Shown here piece by piece: positions 48,083 through 59,309 of a DNA stretch of 64,000 bases. The stretch's first letter is position 1; the number at the start of each line of letters is the position of its first letter. The translations under genes were made by a program, and so were the position numbers. The stretch spans positions 25,018,409 through 25,082,408 of the forward strand of contig CALNVZ010000174.1 of NCBI GenBank assembly GCA_940671915.1, read 5' to 3'. The notes beneath the pieces were generated by a model. That model searched no databases, was not told where the DNA came from, and was given only the letters and a program-made list of their open reading frames with translations. The stretch is from Paracentrotus lividus. Its lineage: Eukaryota > Echinodermata > Echinoidea > Camarodonta > Echinidae.

Positions 48083-48698
48083 TATGCTATTGCATCTATA
48101 CATATATTGTAAAGTCAGCACCCCATCTAGAAATACAAAAAAAAAAAAATTAAAATAGGATTTCAATATGGAACAAAGATATTCATGAATGCTGAATTTC
48201 ATGAAAAATATCACTTTTCTTTTGAAATGTCATTACAATTCTCATTTTATGAAAATGCATAGATGCAATAACATATTGCCATCAATATATCTTGGTAAAA
48301 GTTATGAGGAAAACGGTTTCTTAACAAATAAAGTAAAAAATTATCATAAAACAATATTTTAAAAATGCATGGCAAGTTGTGCCCCTAGTGACATTACAGA
48401 TGTTGCCGATTTTGGTATATAGCGATCAATTTTTTGTATATCATAAATTTATAACTTTTGTGTTATTAGTCCGATTTTCTTCAAACTTTTTAAAATCTGT
48501 TTTTCTAATTTTCTGCTTTTTATACAAGCAACTTATTTTTGGTCCAGACCTTCCCTTTAAAAGCAAAGCTTGTGAGCTGGGTTCACAAGTTATGAATGAA
48601 AATAATTATGATAAATTACAAAAAAAATAAATAAAAAAAATATTGAATACTCAAATATTATTCTGCAAACAATCTTTTAAAAAAGGAACGCCTATATA

Positions 48699-50351
48699 AA
48701 GTGAGTCCCAAAAAGAACTATACACATTTGACAAGGCTACGAAATTAAAAATATATGATTCTTGGGGAATAAGTATGGATTTTTATAAAGCTCATATCCT
48801 CAACTGACATTATGACACAAAAAAAAATCCGAAAATAATGCATTCTTCAGTGAACAATGTCCACTTTTATGAAGGACACAAAAAACAACCTGCGCAGGAA
48901 TTCGTTAATCATTTATCCCCTGAGTATGGCATGCCAAAAAGGATCCAAGAAATAATGGAATAAATCGGCTAACAAAGACAAAACTAAACTGAAATCAGAG
49001 CAAAAATCAATGATATGAAAACAAAACGGTGAAAAACTACATTTTGCATAGGGTACATGCAGGTAATATGGGACAGCAGGTAATATGGGACACCTGAAGC
49101 AAATCATGTCGTGACCGTCGACCGGTGACCGATGACCGGTGTGAGCACCATAATGTTGTTCATATGAACTGTATACGTAAATATATCGTCGTGAGAGCAT
49201 CTAATGCCGAAATTTCTCTGAGAAAATTGCTGAAAACCAAAAAGGTAGGTAAAACTTACGGCATTTTTTTACCCTGATGTAAAATTTGATATTTCACAGA
49301 ATGTGATGGTGAAAGAGTGTTTGAGGGGGTAACCTCAATTGTTTTGTATATTTAGTAAGCTTATAGTTTCATTTTGATCATACTAGCGTGTACAGGTCAA
49401 TTTGTTTTAGTGAAGGGGTGCAATGTTGCATTAAATGCTTGCCTGACACAGCAACATTAGTGCAGGTAATATGGGACATCCAAAATGGCGGAAATGATTC
49501 TGGTACTTAGTATTGGAATGAGGTATCAATCACTTTGCTACGATTTTTTGGGTATATTCACAGTATATAATTAATATAAATAACTTATTGTAGGCCTATA
49601 TTGACTTGTATAATGAAAATAATATTAAAATAATATTAAAAAAAGAAATAATATACAAAATACATAACAATGAAATATATAGTCAAAGGTTTTACTGAAG
49701 GGTCTTATAATTTCAAATTATATCTTAAAGTTAATGATTTTCAACATTTTAAGCAAATTCCAGACATGGTAGAGTAATTGTAGTTTTTAAAACGTACATT
49801 AAATACATGTCCCATATTACCTGCACATGCAGGTAATATGGGCACTTTGGTAATGACGTCAACATTTGAATATTGCAGACAGGGGGGTTGGCGATAATTG
49901 TTTTTCTTCACAATAAAAGTTAGAGCAGTAGTTATTGATTCATATAAACAAAGATTAGACTGTGTGTCATTTCGTAATTTTATGCAAATTAGGCAAATGA
50001 GCTTAGGGGGTCCATATTACCTGCATGTACCCTAATATCGATTGCTTATTTCTGACTTTTGATATATCTTTTACTCTGTTAGCTGATTCATTCCATTATT
50101 TCTTTAAATCCTTCTTGGCCTGCCATACCCAGGTGGTAAATGAATAGCGAATTCCTGCGCAGGCTATTTTTTATGTCCTTCATAAAAGTGGGCATTGCTC
50201 ACTGAAGAATGCGTTATTTTCATAATTTTTTGTGTCATGATGATAGTTGAGGATATGAGCTTTATATACATCTAAACCTTTCCCCCAAGAATCATATATT
50301 TTTAATTTGGGAGCCTTGTCAAAAGTGTATAGTTCTTTATGGGACGCACTG
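48699..50351. mobile_element. Family E mariner-like element split by a family C insertion
   Basis: The left terminus AAGTGAGTCCCAAAAAGAAC at 48699 pairs with the right terminus GTTCTTTATGGGACGCACTG at 50351. TA lies outside both. Removing the inserted element (49051-50032) leaves about 671 bp, close to the 666 bp of the intact copy at 34498-35163. CTTCAGTGAACAATG and CACTGAAGAATG occur once per arm. Confidence 0.8.
49051..50032. mobile_element. Family C element, copy 3, inverted, nested in family E
   Basis: It runs from GGGTACATGCAGGTAATATG to CATATTACCTGCATGTACCC, with TA at both edges (49049-49050 and 50033-50034). Motif copies AGGTAATATGGGACA lie at about 49060, 49075 and 49463, plus a back-to-back pair at 49808-49843. 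It lacks the LINE-tail insert, so it is an empty-site reference for copies 1 and 2. Confidence 0.85.
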
Positions 50352-50352
50352 T

Positions 50353-51092
50353 ATGTACATGAGAATGAGTTACTAGGTTACAACGCAATTTAAAACCCAA
50401 AAAATAGTGAACATGCATTCGACCACTCTCCCGTGTTCGTCAATGCTAATTCCCCCCTGTCTGAGAAAGGGAAATTAATGCAGAATAAAGAGGTCCAATC
50501 TGACGGAGGGAAAATTAAACCAAGCTCAAAAATATACTGGAATAAATCAAGCTCGGAGGCAATTTCTCAATTGTACACCATCCCTTTGGAACAGACCTAT
50601 AGCTGCAAATTTGTTTTCGTATCCACTAGAATAATCTCTCAAATCCAAGCAGATTGACTTTTTACTATATAGATGACTTGACAAATTGCATTTTATAAAT
50701 CTTTAGCTATTCCCCACAGTAAAGGGACAAAAACACAAACAAAACAACAAAAAAAAAACAAAAAACAAAAAAAAGAAAAGAAGAAGAAGAAATGGAAACG
50801 GGAATGAACTCCTCACGTGAAAGCCAGATACCTGCAATCCTCAAAGGCCTGGAGACTTTGGAAAGCAGCAGGAAAACCAAAAGGCACCCACCCAATCTGG
50901 TAAAAATATGTATTTTCTAAATGTCAATTCCGAAGTATATATAGGCCTAACCTATTCGTAAAGCCAGATTCATGGTATTTTTCTTATGGAAATTGAACGT
51001 TGCCATAAAAAGAGTGTCAACCTGTTTTACAGACTTGTAAAAATGAATAAGGAGCGCCGCTCATCAACACTAGCACTCCCTAACAAAAATGT
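50353..51092. other. Non-coding spacer
   Basis: No gene seen. It contains an A-rich stretch (50735-50790). The frames at 50433-50657 and 50707-50895 have no supporting signals. Confidence 0.5.
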
Positions 51093-51099
51093 CCTAACA

Positions 51100-51832
51100 G
51101 TGAGCTTTCGCTGGACTACGGGGAGCTTATCTAGAACGTTAGCATAAAAGAGGGCACTATTTTCAAAATGCCTGCAAATCCTCGTTTTCTATCTTCTTCA
51201 ATAACTTTGAATAAAAGTTTCCAATGGTAACTGCACATGTTCCCTTTGGCTTGTGAGATATTGTAACGTCTATTGTTGCAATACGAATTCAATCAAAAGG
51301 CTACTTTACTGGGGATACCTAGTTCTTTCTTTTTTTTCATACCAAGGTTTTATTGTGTCAAATGCGTCTATGCGTATAACAGCTGACCTAAAACATTGCT
51401 GATATGAAAAGAAATAACCTACCGCCCTGCCATTATGATTAGTCAACTCAAAGTATGCTTCTTTTATGTTTTAGCAAAGGGGGAAATGCCTGTATACATT
51501 CCTATCAAAGCGCTCGCTTATTGGCTTATAACTGACTCTCCGCTGAGAACCTATAAGTTCTACGTTTTGGGAGAACGTACATTTCCCCAAAATAGCGTTG
51601 TAGATTTTGACAACGGGGAGCTATCTCTTGTAGCTAGGGGAAACCCTCGTTTGTGCACACGAAAACTTGTAATTTAAACGCTTGCCAGCCGTTTCTAGCA
51701 AATACCAGTTTTACACACTCCTTTTCCTGTACTAACAGTATGCAGGAGTTTGGGGTTTGAGCTATTTTGAAAATAAAGCCTTTCATAATGCTAACGTTCT
51801 AGATTATCTCCTCCGTAGTCCAGCGGAAGCAC
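51100..51832. mobile_element. Inverted-repeat element with a 7-bp target duplication
   Basis: The left end GTGAGCTTTCGCTGGACTAC and the reversed right end GTGCTTCCGCTGGACTACGG match, and the arms continue through TCTAGAACGTTAGCAT for about 65 bp. CCTAACA flanks both sides (51093-51099 and 51833-51839). A 7-8 bp duplication suggests a hAT- or P-type transposase. The 80-codon plus frame inside (51435-51677) has no recognisable transposase motif. Confidence 0.7.
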
Positions 51833-51839
51833 CCTAACA

Positions 51840-52547
51840 TAAACATACGGGGTAAGTTGAAAATGTGTAAATCTCTTATACCATACTTTTCTTTCAACTT
51901 TCCAGTGTCTTGGCATCGTTAATAGATCAAGTAGAGCTATAGAATATACAAAAGTGATAATAGAAACATAAAAATATCAACACCTGAAAATTGAGACAAA
52001 ATGTAATTTTACATAAGTAATGTAATTGGGGTTACATCGACATGGGGTAGGTTGTTGTAACAACCTACCCCATGGGTGATTTTACACACAAAAATCAATT
52101 GTAGCAAATGATTAGGCAGAATTACAGGGCATGGCTCGGGGGTGTATTACTGACATACATGTACTATATTTACAATACCAGACTATCATCATGTGCCTTC
52201 AGTTGTAAGAGCTATTACGAATTTCAATTTTTGTCAAAAATTTACTTTGAACTGTAAAAAATGGTTTTTGTTGATTTACTTTTTAATAAAACAACGGAGA
52301 AACCTCACGACCGGCAGTTCACCACAGCTATGTGTAGGCTGTAGAAGGATGCCAGTTAGCATCCAGCTTAGCACACTGAGAACTGTAACAACTGACCCGT
52401 GTAACTTCCATCCCCGGTCTCCCCTACCACACATCAGTACCACACAGGGATACCACACACCATCTTCCAGTAGGCCTACCACGGGAATACCACACAATCT
52501 CAGTTACCACATACCGAATACAACATGAATACCACAGAAATATGAAT
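51840..52547. other. Spacer with a 14-bp-arm palindrome at 52041-52074
   Basis: CATGGGGTAGGTTG and CAACCTACCCCATG surround a 6-nt centre. No gene is seen in the rest. Confidence 0.5.
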
Positions 52548-53212
52548 CAGGGCCCATATTCATAAAACCTTACACTGTTAAAAAAAAACAGAAGATTTTA
52601 CAGAGAGAAAAATACAGAACCGTTCTGTATTATGTATGATAATATAATTCTGTGTATTATTATTACGGGAAATTTTCTGAAATTTAACAGAACAGGTCTG
52701 TTCTCAAAAAGGAAAAAAGGCTTTTTATTACAGGAAATTTGTAAATTTACATACCCCATATACCATCTCTCTGTAATTGTACTGTTATTTTACTGTAAAT
52801 TGTGTTACCAATTGTGCAGTAAGATTACAGGAGTTCTGGAAGTTCTGCTGCAGGAACTTTTTCTGTTTTTTTTAGGAGAAAAAAAATACAGAATCATTCT
52901 GTATATTTTTATAACGGGAAATTTTCTGCAATTTAACAGAACAGGTCTGTTTGAAAAAAGAAAAAAGTATTTTTATTATAGAAAATTTGTAAATTTTCAT
53001 TCCTCATATACCAATTTTCTGTAATTTCACTGCAAATTTGTGCAGTAAGATTACTGGTGTTCTCGAGACTCTACTGCAGGAACTTTCCTGTTTTTTAAGG
53101 AGAAATTTTCTAACAGTGATACTACAGCTAGTTGTCAACTTATTATACAACGGGAACAGAACACAGTTAGTTGACAACTAGGCCTATGAAGGTTTCATGA
53201 ATATGGGCCCTG
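52548..53212. mobile_element. MITE with CAGGGCCCATATTCAT ends, carrying a second element
   Basis: CAGGGCCCATATTCATAAAA on the left is mirrored by TTCATGAATATGGGCCCTG on the right. The outer element alone is only about 120 bp; the rest is the nested element at 52573-53118. The right part also contains CTAGTTGTCAAC and GTTGACAACTAG as an inner stem. Confidence 0.7.
52573..53118. mobile_element. Nested CACTGTTA-ended element with internal tandem repeats
   Basis: It begins CACTGTTAAAAAA and ends TTTTCTAACAGTG. Inside are two units of about 270 bp, each with GGGAAATTTTCTG, AATTTAACAGAACAGG and a TGCAGTAAGATTAC segment. The 130-codon plus frame over it is accidental. Confidence 0.6.
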
Positions 53213-53226
53213 GTCAATATGTCCTA

Positions 53227-54520
53227 TGAATGCTTTGCAAGGTATAGACCCAGATCTAAATGACTTGGTTGAAAAATGTCAATCTTACACACCTAATTAT
53301 TTTAATTTGAAGTTTCAAAATGTATGTGGTTTAAACATTTACATTTTAATGCTCGCAGTCTTTAAAAAAACTTCTTCTGTGTTTCTTTCAACAATAACAT
53401 CTCTTTCTCAATTATTGCAATACTAGTATTTGAAGCTTGGATCTCTGAAACACTATTAATACCTTTTCCTAGAGGGTCGCATTTTCATTAATTATACCGG
53501 ATTGTAGGTTGTGGGGGCGGTGTCACATTTTTCTATTTCTAATTTACTAGAAATTTGTATTTCTGGTTGAGAAGTGACATTACATGACTTGTAACGATGA
53601 GGTTAAAAATGATATTGAATTATTATTCATTGATTAAAAATATGATTGGTGTTATGTACAGAAAGCCCAGTTTTATTTAGTATTGATAACTTTTTACAAT
53701 TTTATTATGATATAATTTATACTATGTCTATTGAAATGTGAAAATAAAAATGTATTTATTGCTGGAGATTTTAATATTCATATCTATAAGCAATTACATG
53801 TACAGTTCTGATGCTACAAACTCTTAAAGTTTAAATTCCTCGTATATGGTCTTTTCATCTTATCAATACCCGAACTCGAATAACCTGTAATTCTGTCACA
53901 TTAATTGCTACTATTTTGTTACAAATGTCATTAATAGAGATTTTGTAGGAGGTTTTACGTTGATATCTCTGATCACTTACCCATTTTCCTTCTATCTAGA
54001 AAAGAATTTCATATAAACCTTGTGTTTCCGATACCCATACATTTTCACGTAAGATTACAGATAACGGTATAAATGCACTTAAAAATGAATTTTATGTGAC
54101 AGACTGGTATTCATTGTATTATTCTTCCGATGCTAATGTTTGCTACGACTTATTCTATTCTATTTTGCAAACTGCGGTTGATAAATACTTACCTTTAACA
54201 AGGAATAGATTTTTTTTTTTAATGCATACGCAAACCCTGGATAACGCATGATTAATACGTTTCGTAACACGAAAGAATAAACTTTATAAGATTTTCTTGA
54301 GAGATGGTAAACCGTTGAATGAAACAAAATATGAAACATACAGAAATAAAGTAAACAACTTGCTTCGAAATGCTAAGAAACTTTTCTATTCAAATGAATT
54401 ATGATATAAAAGGTACATGGTTTGTAATGAAACAAATATCAGGTAAGTCCAGAACAACAACAAAATTACCCAAACATTTTGTTTTTAATGAGAGACAAAT
54501 TTACAAGCGGAACCCTGCTC
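53227..54520 (+). pseudogene. Decayed LINE ORF2, endonuclease region (CR1/L2-like)
   Basis: Stitching plus-strand frames across several frameshifts and stops gives the order expected for the apurinic endonuclease of CR1/L2/Jockey-type LINEs: an N-terminal DPDLNDLVEKCQSYTPNYFN, a degraded LNIHFNARSL block, GCGGGV, VGVMYRKPSF, then DISDHLPIFLL (about 53962-53994) carrying the conserved SDH motif. After it come KPWITHD and a linker with NETKYETYRNKVNNLLRNAK and KLFYSNEL. The reverse transcriptase domain is missing. Many stops show it is long dead. Exact clade is not determined. Confidence 0.75.
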
Positions 54521-54523
54521 GCC

Positions 54524-55428
54524 AGTGCATGGGGGAGGGGGGGGGTTTCGTTCAAACCCCGCGAACCCCCCCCCCCCCCTCTAGTTACGGGCCTGACAAA
54601 AGAGTTTATAATTATGGATGAACAAGATTATTTTGAAATCTAAATGTCGATTCCAATTTGCGCAAATGAACGCCTTGGAATCGCACGGGATTCCCGCAGG
54701 GGACGGCGTCCTTATGCGGCGGTCACAACTCGACTTCTCTTGTCGCAGCTTAAAAATCAGCCAAATGTGAACTTGCGCACTGTGGCGATTCTTGCGACCG
54801 CAACAGGCGATCGATTGTTTTCTACCTGACGGCGGCCTGTCGCCTTTAGGTTCCTGATTGTCTTCTCAGTCCGCCAAAATATTTTCGGTCGTGAGTGATT
54901 TTCGACCATCTCAAAAATTTGCGGCGACTCTAAACTATCTGATGCAATAGGAGGCCGATCCTGATTTTGGTGAATTGAGTTGGCGACAAAAGGCCGTAGC
55001 AGCTTATACCCCCGTCACACTGAGCTCGTTCCTACTACGCCCTTGCAAATTTTGCCGAACGGGCATAGTCTCTGTGAAAACTGAGTGGACGTAGTAAATA
55101 CTTCTTACGATCTGTTTACGAACTTCATGGACTAGCTAGATCGGATTTTCAAAAAAGTGTTTAAAAAAATCGGGTACCCGGCCATCTCGACCTAAAATTT
55201 AACGGGGTGGCAACGTACCTGAAACGAGATGGACGTAGGCCTACTAAGTACAAACGAAATTGTTCTAAAGATGTGCTAGGACGTCTTACAAACGAGCATT
55301 GTATATTCACTATCAGCTTGAAGTTACGAAGACGCATGAGGTCTGGCAAAAACAGGATAGTTTTTTTTTATGGGAAACGGGCACGCATTTGCGTTCAACA
55401 CGTTCTAGCCACGGATAATGACGAAGTA
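54524..55428. other. Spacer with a poly-G/poly-C repeat fragment and CpG-richer DNA
   Basis: Positions 54524-54600 are a G-run/C-run fragment ending CTAGTTACGGGCCTG, like the end of a hAT-type MITE. Positions 54650-55150 are CpG-richer, with phrases such as CCCCCGTCACACTGAG. No splice-bounded exon was found. Confidence 0.4.
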
Positions 55429-56131
55429 ATGCTACACAGTACAGTCACACAGACACTTACACTGTAAAAAAAATGAGTAAAATCTTACCCAATACTGAGC
55501 AAAAAGGTAACTCGCGTGAAATTGAGTAAAAAATATTACTCATGCAGTAGAGCCAAATGTTACTCAGAAAAGAGTAACTTTTAGTCATCTATATGTATCA
55601 TTCCTAGCTTCGAAAGGAGTAAACAATTAGTTTACTCAGTTTCTTGCGAGTTACCTTTTTACTATAGCTCTGTTAAGCGTAAACAAAATTTACTCCGTTG
55701 GGAGTAAAGCATTAGTTTACTCATTTTCTTGCGAGTTACCTTTTTACTTTTACTCTGTTAAGAGGAAACAAAATTTACTCCGTGGGACTAAAGCATAATT
55801 ATGTTTACTCATTCTCTTGCGCGTTCTTTTTACTAGCTCTGTAAGCGTAAAAAAAAATTTACTCCGTTGGGAAGTAAAGCATAGTTTACCCATTTCTGCG
55901 AGTTACCTTTTTTTTTTAACAGTGTACGTGAGTTACGTCCGGTTGCGTCCAAAAGTCTTTATTTTTCTGCGATCGCCACGGATGCCTACCCGTCATAGTC
56001 AGCCGTGAAATATGATAATTTAGTTCATCCAGTAAAACAAAGAAATACATAGGAAATGATTGAATAGAAGATGAAATAAGATTAAAACAACACAACGTAT
56101 CGATACGTAAGTGTCTGTGTGACTGTAGCAT
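55429..56131. mobile_element. MITE copy 1 of a tandem pair (ends ATGCTACAGTCACACAGACA)
   Basis: It begins ATGCTACACAGTACAGTCAC and ends GTGTCTGTGTGACTGTAGCA plus T. It is interrupted by the CACTGT element at 55460-55924. Without it the unit is about 238 bp, matching copy 2. Confidence 0.65.
55460..55924. mobile_element. CACTGTAA-ended element inserted at TA, with about 90-bp internal repeats
   Basis: Begins CACTGTAAAAAAAATGAG and ends TTTTTTTTAACAGTG. TA lies on both sides (55458-55459 and 55925-55926). Inside, GAGTTACCTTTTTACT, then CTCTGTTAAGCGTAAAC and TTTACTCCGTTGGGAGTAAA repeat about four times. MITE copy 2 at 56133 shows the uninterrupted target. Confidence 0.75.
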
Positions 56132-56132
56132 A

Positions 56133-56364
56133 ATGCTACAGTCACACAGACACTGACGTTGAGTTACGTCCGGTTGCGTCCAAAAAATTATTCCTTTCTT
56201 CAGATCCCCCACGGATGCTTACTCGTCATAGTTAGCAGTAGAAATATTGAAAATTTCGTTCATCCAGTAAACAATGAAATACATAAGAAATGTAGAATAG
56301 AAAGAAATAAGATTACAACACACAAACGTATCTATACGTAAGTGTCTGTGTGACTGTATAGCAT
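56133..56364. mobile_element. MITE copy 2 of the tandem pair
   Basis: Starts ATGCTACAGTCACACAGACA and ends TGTCTGTGTGACTGTATAGC. It abuts copy 1 with a one-base spacer, which creates a 22-bp-arm palindrome at 56110-56154. Inner text GAGTTACGTCCGGTTGCGTC is shared with copy 1. Confidence 0.7.
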
Positions 56365-56389
56365 AAGAACGAGATGAACTTTCTGGAGG

Positions 56390-57487
56390 CCATATCAATT
56401 CTAGTTGTAAACTTAAGAGATAGAGGGCGCTACCATTCTACTCAAAGCGAACGTGCCCATTGACTTTTTCGTTTTTGGACAGTTGGGACAGTTTCCACTT
56501 AATTCTTTATTGGTGGCGAGCAAACTACCTTTTCAAAGAAAGTTCAACTTGAATAAGTACCTAAGAGTCTGAATTTTTCAAAAATAGAATAACTTATTGC
56601 AAAGGGGAAAAAAGTCCTGTCACTTGTGTCAATTCGAAAGCCTAATCAGACAAATCCTGTACAATATGGTATATTTGCTCCAAAATAGCTTATGCGCTGC
56701 ACAGTTTGATCCTCGATGCCGCATTTTTATACTATTAAGCTTATGGTTCAACAGGCAATTAAAAGCTTGAATTCTCAGCTATCCGGAGATGGGTACATTC
56801 ATTTTAATTGAAATAAAAAAAAGTCCTGTCACTTTGAACATAATCATAAGAGGTTCTTTCCTCGACTAGTCAATATTACGCTTATCACACAGTCATGCAT
56901 ATCGCATAGAAACATGTGAACCGCGCCTTCACAAGACATACATTGTGAACTTGTCACAAGTCTTGCGAAGACGCCGTTCACATGTCTATGCGATATGCAT
57001 GTGATAAGCGTAAATATTGACCAGTCGAGAAAAAGAACCTCTTATTGATTATGTTCAAAGTGACAGGACTTTTTTAATCAATTAAAATGAATGTACAATC
57101 TCCGGGAAGCTGAGAATCAAGCGTTTAATTGCCCTGCGAACAATAAGCTATAATAGAATATTGCGGCATCGAGGTTCAAAAACTAACAGCGCATGAGCTA
57201 TTTTGAGAGCAAAATACCATATTGTACAGGAATTGATCTGACTAAGCTTTCGAATTGACAAAAGTGCAGACTTCTTCTTCCTTTGCAATAAGTTATTCCT
57301 ATTTTTGAAAAATTCAGACTCTTAGCGTACTTAATCAAAGTGAACATTTCTTGGAAAGGTAGTTGCTCGCCACAACATAAGGAAATAAAGTGGAAAAACT
57401 GTCCAAAAACAAAAAAAGTCAATGGCGCGTTCGCTTGGATAGAATGTGAGCGCCCTCTATCTCTAAGTTACAACTAGAATTGATATG
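56390..57487. mobile_element. 1.1 kb foldback element
   Basis: The left arm begins CCATATCAATTCTAGTTGTA and the right arm ends with its complement (CAACTAGAATTGATATGG). Both arms stay complementary for about 540 bp to a centre near 56,945, with shared text such as AAAAGTCCTGTCACTTTGAA. Arm divergence is clear, with many mismatches. There is no coding frame and no defined target duplication. Confidence 0.75.
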
Positions 57488-57906
57488 GCGCGGCAACCTA
57501 CAACTGACGCGCCCAGGCCGCTAAACATGATATATCTGGCGACAATCTACGATAGCACCTTGTCGCGACAAGAGAACAGGCTACGGTTATGACGTCAACC
57601 TAACTGACACCGCGCTATGTTTAACTTGTTGAAAATCCAGCGGAGAACTGAATTTTGCTACGTATTTTGGCGACAGACGCGATAATTCACGATCTTATAG
57701 CGATTGGACCTCCGGGTTGGACCTGTACTCTGGTGGCGACAAGTATAGTTCGTAGGTTCGCGCCACAACGATCGCCTTCTGTGGACAGACCCTTTACAAA
57801 ATTTTTTTGCATGATACTTAATTCGTCGGATAAATTATTCCTTATCATTAAATTTTGGTCAAAATATTCTCTGTGTGCATGACTGGGCAGCAAATTAATG
57901 TCATGC
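57488..57906. other. DNA downstream of the FA-domain gene
   Basis: This holds the 3' untranslated side of the gene on the minus strand. No clear AATAAA was found close to the stop. A GTCGCGACAAGAGAAC stretch near 57562 is probably a repeat fragment. Confidence 0.4.
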
Positions 57907-58196
57907 CTAGGCCCTATCTTTCAGGCAAGGGATATCAATCTGCATTCGAGCATTTTGACGAACGACTCTTAATCCAATGTGAGTAATGTTGAAGTGCATG
58001 TTATCCTGCCATTGTACAATAGAATTGGACTCGCCGATATGGCCGATCTGGTAGAAATTATTCTTGAAGTCAACCCAATAACGATTGGTCCCAGCATTGT
58101 CACAAATCATCAGCGGATCATCTTTAAAGAGTACAGTTTGGATGAAGAACCCGGATCGTGATAGTGAAATACGTTTGACGCCGTTTGGACACATAC
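57907..58196 (-). CDS. Methyltransf_FA-domain protein, last exon
   Basis: Minus-strand exon with a good acceptor (TGGTCGTTTTTACAG) that starts with two nucleotides of an arginine codon and then encodes 95 residues to a TAG. The part GTNRYWVDFKNNFYQIG, then ESNSIVQWQDN and FNITHIGLR, follows the pattern of the farnesoic acid O-methyltransferase-like domain (PF12248): an aromatic-rich strand 'FW(I/V)xF', a 'VGxxGE' turn, a 'W' strand and an 'xVxHVGhxT' end. Here the turn reads IGHIGES. It ends LKDRA. The domain was named from a crustacean protein, and many metazoan members are probably not enzymes. The upstream exon is at 59310-59486. Confidence 0.65.
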
Positions 58197-59309
58197 CTGT
58201 AAAAACGACCAAAAACGTACGAAACAATAAGCTAGATATTATTATACTCTGTGCACCATGAAATAAAACAAAGGAGTAAATTATGAGAAAATTGTTATTA
58301 TATACAGGCAAATTTTGCGACTCCGAAACTCTGGACTCGCGGAGACATGCATCTCCTGAGTCTCCGCAGCGTCTTTAATTGAGATGCCGCGACGTCTCCC
58401 GAGTCCCTACGACGTCGCATGAGTTGGGGTAAAAAACGAAACCGTTTTCTTCCCAGCGAGACTGATGCCACTGATCCATCGCGAAAGTCTCGGGAGTCAC
58501 GTGGGGTGTGACTGCGCCATTATACTTCAGTTGTATGCTTTTTATACTTTGCATTCTTAACAATATCTTACGAATGAGTCATTGCCTTGTCATTATAATT
58601 ATAGTGAGAGTCTAGCCAACTCATAGGTATCAGCATTAATGGCGCAGTCATAATTATGTATGACGCATGGCCAACGCACAGCAAGTATATGCGCTGGTGT
58701 GCGTTACTCATTCGTCAATCAGGCGCGCTTTGCCAACGCCAGCAGCGGACGCAGCCTGATCTGCGCCTGATATGAACGCAGTGCATTCGTTGCGTAATAT
58801 GTCTTGTCTAGGTATACGCTCAGTGCATGTTGTCGGCAATTTTGACAAATTTCAATGCGCTGGTCTTGCGTTTTGTACATGTGACTGCTATAAAAAAATC
58901 CACGAGCAAAAATCTGAAAAGCAATATTGACCCAATAGCGTGTTTCGCTGAAAGACGTCGACGTAGTCTAGAACGTAAGCATAAAAGGGCTATATTTTCA
59001 AAATAGCTCAAGAAAAACAGCTCATAGAAAACCAAACAAATGAGAGTCTCATATTAAAGTGTATATAATATGATGTGTTAAATGATTTATAGGGATGTAT
59101 ATATATTTTTCTTATCATGACGAAGAGTAACTCACATTCTCTCCAGCATGTGTCCAGTGAAGCCCTGGTCACAAGCTGACGTACGTTTTTTTTTTTTTCG
59201 TTTTTGGGGAGGCCACGGTCGCTACGTTTTTCTGAAAATTTTATTATATTCCAACGTTCTAATTACGTCGTACATCTTTCAGCGAAAAACCCGCTAATAT
59301 CTTGCTTAC
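58197..59309 (-). other. Last intron of the FA-domain gene
   Basis: Bounded by a GTAAGC donor at 59309 and the acceptor at 58197. It contains a fragment related to the inverted repeat of the element at 51100 (CTAGAACGTAAGCATAAAAG near 58970) and a palindromic, CTCCCGAG-rich patch at 58310-58520. The frames at 58375-58563 and 58820-59035 look accidental. Confidence 0.55.

Larger units (their letters stand above)
45365..49146. repeat. Right copy of the 3.8 kb duplication
   Basis: Same order of parts as 41580-45339: end of module A, spacer with poly-T and poly-G runs, inverted minisatellite, family C element with its LINE-tail insert, second spacer, and the start of a family E element carrying the start of an inverted family C element. 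It continues past the point where the left copy stops at the gap. Confidence 0.85.

Noticed and set aside
58375-58563. 62-codon minus frame between the two FA-domain exons
   Set aside because: No usable splice sites in phase; the flanking exons join correctly without it.
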